Source: Myxococcales bacterium (GTDB lineage: Bacteria; Myxococcota; Polyangia; Fen-1088). Taken from it: DNA of 6,525 nt. Below the pieces are notes generated by a model. The model was not told where the DNA came from. It saw only the letters and a program-made list of their open reading frames with translations, and did no database searches. Where the stretch lies: assembly GCA_003159055.1 (NCBI GenBank), contig PMLH01000576.1:1-6525 (forward strand), in the 5' to 3' direction. The translations under genes were made by a program, and so were the position numbers. Shown here one piece after another: positions 1-5,810 of this stretch; the first letter of the stretch is position 1, and each line of letters begins with the position of its first letter.

Positions 1-1
1 G

Positions 2-40
2 CTTGTCTACTCCGACTTCTCCAATTTCGGCTTCTTCCAT
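2..40 (-). CDS. Possible start of a further minus-strand gene (runs off left edge)
   Basis: An ATG at 40-38 on the minus strand opens a frame reading MEEAEIGEVGVDK up to the window edge, with GGAGAG about 3 bases upstream. All other genes run the same way, so another gene here is plausible. Only 13 codons are visible and their third positions are AT-richer than in the neighbouring genes, so this is weak. The product cannot be named. A -10-like TAGTAT lies at 76-71, about 30 bases upstream. Confidence 0.3.
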   Translation of the reverse strand, partial: MEEAEIGEVGVDK

Positions 41-172
41 GACTCTCCGCCCGTTCAATGTGGCGCCCGCATACTAGCTCGACCCGGGAGCGGCGGACAT
101 GGCGGATATTGTCCGGCGTTACTGCGCGTGAGCCTCCCTGGCAATGCCGCGCCCGCACGTCATCAGCGGTTG

Positions 173-667
173 TCACAGAGTCAGAAAGTCGGTAATCAGG
201 ACCCTGCGAATGGGGTGCTCCGGAAGCAAGGGTTGCAGGCGGCTTTGCACCTTCGCCTTCAACCGCTCGAAGTCCGCGGGGTCGCCGACGGCGCCGAGCT
301 GCGTATCCGCCAAGAGCGACAAGATCGCCGAGCGGATGACCGAGGTACGGGATTTCACCGCGTCGCGGCCTTCGCTGTCGGCAACCTCCAATTCGAAGGT
401 GATGGTGACCAGGCGTTGCCGATCGTCCTCCCACTCCGTGACCAAGAAGGGGTCTAGGTGTACGACGGGACCGACGTCGTCCGGTCCCGAACCGTTGGCC
501 GATCCTTGGGTCGGGGAAAGCCACGGAAATGACCACCTGAAGCTCCCGCCGTAGAGAAGAGCCAGCCCCCCACCCACAAGCACGACCAGGCTTACACCAA
601 TCACGCCGAAGGGGAACTTCGAGCGCCTTCGCTTCAGAAGCTTCGCGACAGGAGAAGACAGCGGCAT
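173..667 (-). CDS. FliL-family single-pass inner-membrane protein
   Basis: A 164-residue protein with the FliL layout and length. It has a short basic cytoplasmic N-terminus (KLLKRRRSK, 9-17), one transmembrane helix (about 19-40), a flexible Gly/Ser/Pro linker (50-65) and a periplasmic FliL domain (about 66-164). Family-typical elements are the strand VVHLDPFLV (68-76), the strand LVTITFELEV (86-95), a helix with RTSVIRSAILSLLAD (107-121), and the closing strand IRRVLITDFLTL, which matches the FliL ending V-x-x-x-x-TDF. FliL binds the flagellar basal body and MotAB stators and supports motor torque. No fliM, fliN or other flagellar gene is next to it here; its neighbour is the VWA-CsgG/FlgO-like gene. 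It may therefore be a second, specialised FliL-like protein. The ATG at 667 is the natural start, although its ribosome site is weak (AGG about 12 bases upstream). Family confidence is good; the flagellar role is less certain. Confidence 0.84.
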   Translation of the reverse strand: MPLSSPVAKLLKRRRSKFPFGVIGVSLVVLVGGGLALLYGGSFRWSFPWLSPTQGSANGSGPDDVGPVVHLDPFLVTEWEDDRQRLVTITFELEVADSEGRDAVKSRTSVIRSAILSLLADTQLGAVGDPADFERLKAKVQSRLQPLLPEHPIRRVLITDFLTL

Positions 668-712
668 CGTAGAGTTGGACCTCGATTGCGGAACCCGTGC
701 AACCGCGCGGTC

Positions 713-718
713 ATTGTA
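713..718 (-). promoter_or_regulatory. Candidate -10 element upstream of the FliL-like gene
   Basis: TACAAT (5 of 6 to the sigma-70 -10 consensus) lies in the 84-base gap between the VWA gene and the FliL-like gene, about 45 bases upstream of the ATG at 667. No convincing -35 hexamer sits 16-18 bases further up, so it may be chance or an activator-dependent promoter. Otherwise the two genes could be read through as one transcript. Confidence 0.22.
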
Positions 719-751
719 CCCCGTGGCGTCCAGTAAGGCGTCGCTCGAACG

Positions 752-2803
752 CTATCGACCCGAGTCCGCGAAGCCCGCCCCGCCCGTGACCCGAACCTTG
801 GCCACCGACAGCACTTCGCCGGTCGCGACCCGGATCAGCTTGGCGAACAGCTCCCCCTCGCCGGCCTTGGCCACGATCTTGCTCACAATGAGGACCTCCG
901 CCCCCACCATCTTGCCGATCGGCACGCCCGCCGACGAGTCGAACAGGTTCGAGAGCTGCAGCTTCATCTCCTGGGTCACGGCCGTCAGGTCGCGCTCGAC
1001 GACCCTGAAAAACTCGTTGCGGCTGGCCGAGAGAGTCAACTGGTCGGTCAAGTACTCGGCGGTCGACTTGTGCGTCGCATCCGCGGAGCTGACCGGTGCA
1101 ATCGCAACCGGGGTCTTGCCGGCCAGTTTCAGTGCGCTGTAGTCGGCCAGCTGGCGAACCGCCTCGGCCACTGCGGGCGCCAGGATCTCGTCGCGGGGTG
1201 TAGACGGGGTGCCGGTGGCCAGGATGGTCGTGTCGAAGTCCTTGGGAGTGGCTGTCAGGTAACTCAGCTCGCGGCGCACGATGCGCACGATGGCTTGGTC
1301 CAGGTTCTCAGTGCTGTAGTTGCCCCCCACGTGGTGGCTGGCCTCGCCGCCGCCGCCGCCGTCACTGTCGCCGCCGCCGCCCTGGGTGAGGAACACGTAC
1401 TCGCCCATGGTGTACTGGGCAATCTGTCGATAGATGACCTCGCCGTCGATGCGCAGTCCGCCGGCACCGACCGTCACCCACTTGATGCCACGCCTGAGCG
1501 ACTCCTTCATCGCCTCGAGGTAGTTGTAGGTCTGGCCATAGTCCGTGTGTGGCGGGGCATCGGTGATGATGAAGCCGAGCCGCAGGGCCTCCGGTCGCCA
1601 GTCGAGGCGGTGCATGGCCGCATCGAGCCCACTTTGCAGATCCTCGGGCGTGTCTCCACCTCCGTCGGCGCGCAGGTCTCGCAGCACGGACTGATAGGAC
1701 TCGACGTTGGAGGTGAATGGGGTGACCCGGGTCACGTACACGTCCCCTTGGTCACGGTAGGCGACCATGCCAAAGCGAATGTCCGGATGGGTGGGCAACG
1801 AGGTGAGCTGGTAGTGAATCGCATCGAGCGTCTCCTTGAGCCGGTCGATCTGCCCCTGCATGCTTCCGGTGGTGTCCAGCACGATGGCCACATCCACCGG
1901 CACCTGCGTCGGTACCTGGCGCGCGACATCGAAGCGAATCGGGTTGTCGCGCCGGCCGCTGCGCGCGAGCTTGGTGCTGCGAACCGCGCCGCCACATCGT
2001 ACTTCCACGGCGAAGCTGCCGTCGTTCGGGCCGCTGACGGCGGCGGGAAAGAACTGGGTACTGCCGTCCGCATAGGTCGTCAGCTGCGCCAGGGCACGTG
2101 CTTGTTTGGGGTCCGACGTCGATTGCACCGTCACCTGGCAGTTCGGCAGGCTATGCCCCTGACGGTCCAACGCCCGAACCAGCAGGCGCTCGCTGATATC
2201 GGTCGAGTACACGGCGAGGCGCCGGTGCTGGGCCAGAAACGCCAGGAAGCGGTTGTACTCCTTGTTATCGTCGTGCCGGCCCGCCTTCAAGGCCGGGACG
2301 GACTCGCGCAGATCTGCCGTGGCCGCAGACGTGTCGTCGATCCACTTGCCACCGGTGCCAGTGGCGGCCTTTTCGCCCGGTGCGGGTGCGGTGGCTGGCG
2401 CTGCCTTGGGGGCTGCCGGCGGTCTTCGGGCCACTCTCGTCGGGGAAGGATCGGGCAGGGCCAGTGGCGGGATGCGGATGCGGTCGCTGGGGTCCTCTTG
2501 GGCTGGCGTGGGCCTTTCGTACGATGAGCCCCGCCCGCGCGATGACTTTGCCAGGTCCTTCACGCCGTCCGGTGTCGACGTGGAGTCGTCGGTGACGATG
2601 GTGGGATCCTTGTACGATTCCTCCGATTCTGCCTCCGCCGGTGCCGATTCCGACGCGACTCGGGGTTGGCTCAGGAGGGACATAGGCTGATCATCGCTCC
2701 GGCTCCCCTCGTTGCTGCTGGGCGCCCCGGCCTGCTGGTGGGCTGCGCAGGTCATGGTGAAGGTGGCGAGGACGGAGATCAGAGATCGGCAATTTCGTTG
2801 CAT
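752..2803 (-). CDS. Exported VWA-domain protein with C-terminal CsgG/FlgO-like domain
   Basis: A 683-residue exported protein. Residues 1-19 look like a signal peptide (basic MQRNCR, hydrophobic SLISVLATF, then TMTC); C19 could be a lipidated cysteine, though T at -1 is not canonical. Residues 20 to about 185 are low complexity: acidic and Ser-rich, then Pro/Ala-rich. A beta-sandwich-like segment (about 203-296) resembles the Ig-like domains that precede VWA domains. The VWA domain (about 302-474) keeps the metal-ion-dependent adhesion site: D310-T-T-G-S314, T385 and D415. A glycine-rich insert (475-486) follows. The C-terminus (about 551-672) resembles the CsgG/FlgO/LpoB fold: APV, YLTDQLT, FFRVVERDLT, GKMVGAEVLIVSKI, and ATGEVLSVAKVRV. 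The start at 2803 is chosen because it gives the signal peptide and has GGGAG about 10 bases upstream; an upstream GTG at 2905 would bury it. Followed 84 bases later by the FliL-like gene. The exact role is unknown; an outer-membrane or periplasmic ligand-binding/assembly factor is likely. Confidence 0.87.
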   Translation of the reverse strand: MQRNCRSLISVLATFTMTCAAHQQAGAPSSNEGSRSDDQPMSLLSQPRVASESAPAEAESEESYKDPTIVTDDSTSTPDGVKDLAKSSRGRGSSYERPTPAQEDPSDRIRIPPLALPDPSPTRVARRPPAAPKAAPATAPAPGEKAATGTGGKWIDDTSAATADLRESVPALKAGRHDDNKEYNRFLAFLAQHRRLAVYSTDISERLLVRALDRQGHSLPNCQVTVQSTSDPKQARALAQLTTYADGSTQFFPAAVSGPNDGSFAVEVRCGGAVRSTKLARSGRRDNPIRFDVARQVPTQVPVDVAIVLDTTGSMQGQIDRLKETLDAIHYQLTSLPTHPDIRFGMVAYRDQGDVYVTRVTPFTSNVESYQSVLRDLRADGGGDTPEDLQSGLDAAMHRLDWRPEALRLGFIITDAPPHTDYGQTYNYLEAMKESLRRGIKWVTVGAGGLRIDGEVIYRQIAQYTMGEYVFLTQGGGGDSDGGGGGEASHHVGGNYSTENLDQAIVRIVRRELSYLTATPKDFDTTILATGTPSTPRDEILAPAVAEAVRQLADYSALKLAGKTPVAIAPVSSADATHKSTAEYLTDQLTLSASRNEFFRVVERDLTAVTQEMKLQLSNLFDSSAGVPIGKMVGAEVLIVSKIVAKAGEGELFAKLIRVATGEVLSVAKVRVTGGAGFADSGR
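1346..1381 (-). repeat. Glycine-codon triplet repeat inside the VWA gene
   Basis: Two runs of GGC-type codons (four then five glycines, separated by DSD) encode residues 475-486 at the end of the VWA domain. The DNA appears on the plus strand as GCC-triplet repeats. Such tracts are prone to length change in steps of three bases, which would alter the loop without breaking the frame. Confidence 0.8.
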
Positions 2804-2846
2804 GCTTGGTGGTCTCCCGGGCGCTTCAGGTGGCAACCAGAAAGGT

Positions 2847-2861
2847 GCTGGCGTCACCAGC
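2847..2861. repeat. Short inverted repeat in the leader of the VWA gene
   Basis: GCTGG-CGTCA-CCAGC is a perfect 5-base stem with a 5-base loop, about 45 bases upstream of the VWA start. It has no T-run on the minus strand, so it is not an obvious terminator. It could be a leader hairpin, a small operator or chance in GC-rich DNA. Confidence 0.3.
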
Positions 2862-2879
2862 TCCCATTTCCCTCGACCG

Positions 2880-2909
2880 ACAGTACCATGCGGCAGGCCA
2901 TGCACTCAA
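2880..2909 (-). promoter_or_regulatory. Candidate sigma-70-type promoter for the VWA gene
   Basis: On the minus strand TTGAGT (2909-2904) is followed after 18 bases by TACTGT (2885-2880), about 77 bases upstream of the chosen ATG at 2803. The -35 matches 4 of 6 consensus bases and the -10 about 3 of 6, so it is a modest candidate. It sits in the 184-base gap after the carotenoid operon, where a promoter is expected. The rest of this gap (2804-2987) shows no gene and no clear hairpin-plus-T-run terminator. Confidence 0.25.
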
Positions 2910-2987
2910 CCGCTCTGCCGGCTGCGATCCGATGGCTGTCACGGCGTTCGCTCGGCGCGCCCGTGGGACACTTTCGTGTTGGTCGAG

Positions 2988-4181
2988 CTACGCCGTCTGT
3001 GCGACGAAGCGCCGGAAATTCTCGCCGGCGTCGTGGCGAAGAAAGATCTGCCTCAACCGCTCCGCGCTTCCACGAAAGCCGACGTCGGTCAACAAGCGCT
3101 GCACGGCTGTAATCACCTGGTCTTCGGACAGAGAGCCGGACCGCAACATCAGGCCGGCACCCTGTGCGCAGATCCGATCGCTGGCCAGGTACTGATCGAG
3201 ATTGCTCGGAATGCCGAGCACGGGCCTGCCAGCCTGCAGGGCTTGATACCCGGTCGAGCTACCGCCATTGTGGATAACCAGCCGGGCGCGGGCGCAAGCA
3301 GCCTGGCCATCGACGAAGGAAACCTCGTGGACGTTGTCGGGCAGGCAGTCGGGAATCGAACGGCCGGCGCTGGCAAGCAACACGTCCACCGACAAGCGCG
3401 AGAGGGCGCGCAGGATCACGGGAGCGCAGCGTTCGGCGCCTGACGACCCCATCGTCACGTATACTGGCGGGCGGTCCGTCCGTCGCCCCCAGGCCTCGGG
3501 CGGGGTTCCCTTGGCTGACCAGGCGATGGCGCCGAGGAAATGGTGATGCACAGGCAGCTCGTGCATGTCGACCAGCTCGGGCGGATCCGCATACAGCGTG
3601 AAATCGCCGAAGCTCAGCACGTCGAGAAGATTCCCAAGCGGCGCCAGCCCAGCGCGGCGCCGCTCGCGATTGACCGGCGCCGCGAAGTAGCGAAATACCC
3701 AAGGCAAGGCTTTCGGGAAGTACTTGGTCGCGACACGTTCACCCAGCCATCGCACCGCGGGATGATCGGGCACCGGAAAGCCGTCCCGCTTGGCGTAGGG
3801 GCTCCAGTAGGCATTGATCAGCGCCGCCAGCGGGACCTGGCGCATGGGCGCGCTGACGGCCAATGACCAGCGAAGGTCACCTACGATGAGATCCGGCCGC
3901 ACCGCCTCGATCAGGTCCACATCGGATTTCACGTACTGTCGCAGGACACGGGGTGTGTACAAGCGCTTTCCTGCCGACAATCGAGCCTGCGCGACTTCAG
4001 CGGGGATTCCCCACAGCGGCCAGCGCTGAGGGGGAAAGTCCACATGGCCGGGAAAATGGGTCGCGGCAAAGTGAATGTCGTAGCGATCCGGATCGAGAGC
4101 GCGGGCCAGGGTGGCCAGCCGAACGATCTGCGCAAGCGTCACCGATTCCGAAACGAACAAGATACGCTTGCGGCGAAACAT
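2988..4181 (-). CDS. GT1/UGT-type glycosyltransferase, CrtX-like (probable carotenoid glycosyltransferase)
   Basis: A 397-residue GT-B fold glycosyltransferase of the UGT/MGT group, expected to transfer a sugar from a nucleotide-sugar donor to a hydroxyl on a lipophilic acceptor. The N-terminal acceptor half starts with the beta strand RILFVSE followed by TLAQIVRLATLARAL. The C-terminal donor half begins near PPVYVTMGSSG (238-248) and carries the UGT donor-binding signature: H304-N-GGSS (304-309), ALQAGRP (314-320), P325 and D329-Q330. Last gene of the carotenoid operon, 5 bases after the membrane-protein stop, with GGCGAG as a weak ribosome site. Context suggests the acceptor is a hydroxycarotenoid, as for CrtX (zeaxanthin glucosyltransferase), but no hydroxylase or hydratase gene is visible in the window. 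One oddity: Q18 stands near the position where GT1 enzymes usually have the catalytic histidine. Family is secure; the acceptor is inferred. Confidence 0.9.
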   Translation of the reverse strand: MFRRKRILFVSESVTLAQIVRLATLARALDPDRYDIHFAATHFPGHVDFPPQRWPLWGIPAEVAQARLSAGKRLYTPRVLRQYVKSDVDLIEAVRPDLIVGDLRWSLAVSAPMRQVPLAALINAYWSPYAKRDGFPVPDHPAVRWLGERVATKYFPKALPWVFRYFAAPVNRERRRAGLAPLGNLLDVLSFGDFTLYADPPELVDMHELPVHHHFLGAIAWSAKGTPPEAWGRRTDRPPVYVTMGSSGAERCAPVILRALSRLSVDVLLASAGRSIPDCLPDNVHEVSFVDGQAACARARLVIHNGGSSTGYQALQAGRPVLGIPSNLDQYLASDRICAQGAGLMLRSGSLSEDQVITAVQRLLTDVGFRGSAERLRQIFLRHDAGENFRRFVAQTA

Positions 4182-4186
4182 TTACG

Positions 4187-4834
4187 CTACTCGCCGGTCA
4201 GGGCCGCCAAGGTCACCGCCACGCCCTGGTAGCCGCCGCGGTACCACAGCCACCAGCCCAGCATCATGGTTCCGTGCCCGATCAGGATGAGGACGTGACT
4301 CCACATCTCCACCAGGTCCGACCTCGACGAAAGGTAGCGCCGCCAATGCATGATCTCGTCGACGAAGCTGTACATGAAAGACAGCGCGGTGAGAATGAGT
4401 GCCGGAATCTGCAGATTGCTCGGCGTGGGATAGGCCGCGCACAGAAGCACGCAACTGGCGACGCCGCAGACGATGATGATGTGGTGGACCAGTCCCTCCC
4501 CGCCACGCAGGTATTGCTTGTAAACCGTGCGGTGCCCGATGGTATCCACTGCGATGGCCAGCGCGAACACGGCGGCGCCGATGGGAATGAAGTAGGCATG
4601 CGCGGGAAAGACCGCCCCCGCATGGCGCCCGATGGCCAGAAAGGCCGCACTGGCAAGGGCCAATCCCGAAATCAGTCCGACCCAGGCGATGTAGACAGCC
4701 CAGTCCCGACGAGTGAACAGCCGAAAGCGACCAAAGTAGCTCGCCAGCTCGTCAAGGAAGCCGGGCCTCGGTGGAGGCGTCATGACCTCGATGGAGGAGA
4801 TTGCCACTGCCGCACTTGTTTCACGTTTGAACAT
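4187..4834 (-). CDS. Unrecognised polytopic membrane protein in the carotenoid operon
   Basis: I do not recognise this 215-residue protein. It has a hydrophilic N-terminus (1-44) and about five hydrophobic segments (roughly 46-67, 77-97, 115-135, 142-158 and 176-197), so it is an inner-membrane protein. Charged and metal-capable residues cluster at the ends of those helices: D97 and H101 (DTIGH), H117-H118, D159-E160 with H163 (DEIMHW), and H180 and H187 (WSHVLILIGHG), ending in an aromatic WWLWY stretch. It lacks the HxxHH boxes of CrtZ/CrtW-type hydroxylases and ketolases. The ATG at 4834 is supported by GGTGAGGT 7 bases or so upstream; an internal ATG at 4783 is a weaker alternative. It overlaps the end of crtB by 14 bases and is followed 5 bases later by the glycosyltransferase, so a role in carotenoid tailoring or in placing the pigment in the membrane is a reasonable inference from context only. 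A haem or metal centre is possible but unproven. Confidence 0.85.
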   Translation of the reverse strand: MFKRETSAAVAISSIEVMTPPPRPGFLDELASYFGRFRLFTRRDWAVYIAWVGLISGLALASAAFLAIGRHAGAVFPAHAYFIPIGAAVFALAIAVDTIGHRTVYKQYLRGGEGLVHHIIIVCGVASCVLLCAAYPTPSNLQIPALILTALSFMYSFVDEIMHWRRYLSSRSDLVEMWSHVLILIGHGTMMLGWWLWYRGGYQGVAVTLAALTGE

Positions 4835-5810
4835 CGTCGAACCTCACCAGCAGGTTGGGAACTTTCGCGACGGCCCTGCTGCGCAAGCGTCGCGGAATCT
4901 GTAGCAACAGCACCGCAGCGGCTTCCGCTGCGGCCCACAATTTACGTGGCAACGAAACCACCGCACGGCCTCGCAGCGAGTCGAACCCTCGGCGAGCAAG
5001 AACTCGACCGATGCCGCGATAGATGCGTGCCGCCGCACCAATGGCAAGGGCATCGCGCCAGCCAAGCTCACGCAGGCCGGACAGGCCGGACGCGTAAAGG
5101 CGGTCCGCACGGCGAAGCAGAGCCTCAACCGCGGCCGCCACATGCCGACGGCTCAGGGACTGGGCCTCGGCACGCATGGCATCGCCCAGTTCCTCGGCGG
5201 AGAGCAGCATGGTGGGCAGATATTGCCGATCACGCCGAAAATCCTCGACGACGTCGCGAGCGATGTTGGTGAGCTGCATGGCCATGCCCAAATGTGCCGC
5301 GGCCTTCAGGCAACGTTCATCGCAAACGCCCAGCACGTGACACATCATCAGCCCGACCACGCCAGCAACCCGGTATCCATAGAGATCCAGATCAGCCAAG
5401 AGTCGGTAGCGCGCGCCCCGCGCATCCATGGCGAATCCGTCCAGCAGGGCTTGAAAATAGTCTTTCGGAATCTGACGACGAGCGATGAGCTCCGACAGCG
5501 CGATATCCAATGGCGCGCGCACGCGTCCGGCAAACAGGTCATCCAGCTTCCGGCGAAGCGTTTGCAACGCGCTCGCGGCCTCGCCCGGTCCAGCTTCGTC
5601 AATCACGTCGTCGGCTTGCCGACACCATGCGTACAGCACCGCCGCATCGTCGCGTGCGCGCTTGCCCAGCAGCATGCCCGCCAGCGCGAAGCTCTTGGAG
5701 CCCTTGCCGAGGATCGCGCGGGCTTGGGTCCTGACCTGGCGTAAGGCGGTTTCCAGGCTCGACTGCCAGCCTTCCGCAGTGGGCAGCGCCAATGCGCGGG
5801 AAGCGCTCAC
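4821..5810 (-). CDS. crtB: Phytoene synthase CrtB (squalene/phytoene synthase family)
   Basis: A 329-residue trans-isoprenyl diphosphate synthase of the squalene/phytoene synthase family, condensing two geranylgeranyl diphosphates into 15-cis-phytoene, the first committed carotenoid step. Both Asp-rich, Mg-diphosphate-binding motifs are present: DDVID at residues 67-71 (within YAWCRQADDVIDEA) and DVVED at 186-190 (within QLTNIARDVVEDFRRD). The substrate-contacting SKSF (38-41) and RQYLP (195-199) segments are also there. Length is normal for bacterial CrtB. I choose the GTG at 5810 because it overlaps the crtI stop as GTGA, has AAGGCGAGGG just upstream, and starts the protein shortly before the conserved core. 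The same frame stays open for 195 more codons upstream, but that stretch is antisense-free crtI coding sequence read in another frame and is not CrtB-like. The 3' end overlaps the next gene by 14 bases. A C30 (dehydrosqualene) synthase is possible in principle but less likely beside this CrtI. Confidence 0.96.
   Translation of the reverse strand: MSASRALALPTAEGWQSSLETALRQVRTQARAILGKGSKSFALAGMLLGKRARDDAAVLYAWCRQADDVIDEAGPGEAASALQTLRRKLDDLFAGRVRAPLDIALSELIARRQIPKDYFQALLDGFAMDARGARYRLLADLDLYGYRVAGVVGLMMCHVLGVCDERCLKAAAHLGMAMQLTNIARDVVEDFRRDRQYLPTMLLSAEELGDAMRAEAQSLSRRHVAAAVEALLRRADRLYASGLSGLRELGWRDALAIGAAARIYRGIGRVLARRGFDSLRGRAVVSLPRKLWAAAEAAAVLLLQIPRRLRSRAVAKVPNLLVRFDDVQT
4841..4848 (-). promoter_or_regulatory. 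Ribosome binding site of the membrane-protein gene
   Basis: GGTGAGGT within the last crtB codons, with its GAGG core about 7 bases upstream of the ATG at 4834. This spacing favours the upstream ATG and a real 14-base overlap with crtB over the internal ATG at 4783. Confidence 0.6.

Noticed and set aside
1..76. Plus-strand C-terminal gene end (stop TAG at 74-76)
   Set aside because: The short peptide has no recognisable feature and no GC3 bias. The minus-strand start at 40 has a better ribosome site and fits the gene direction, although that is also weak.
107..119. Short inverted repeat CGGA-TATTG-TCCG as terminator after the FliL-like gene
   Set aside because: A 4-base stem with no following T-run on the minus strand is too weak to call a terminator.
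1070..2527. Long plus-strand open frame (485 codons) opposite the VWA gene
   Set aside because: It is antisense to a gene with clear domain signatures. Long antisense frames are expected in GC-rich DNA, and the translation is Arg/Gly/Ala-rich with no recognisable domain.
2804..2905. Upstream GTG start (2905) for the VWA protein
   Set aside because: It would add 34 residues in front of a clear signal peptide and lacks the domain or ribosome-site support of the ATG at 2803.
3953..5272. Plus-strand open frame (439 codons) across the glycosyltransferase, membrane-protein and crtB genes
   Set aside because: It crosses three real genes on the other strand, and its translation is low-complexity and Arg/His/Pro-rich, so it is a shadow.
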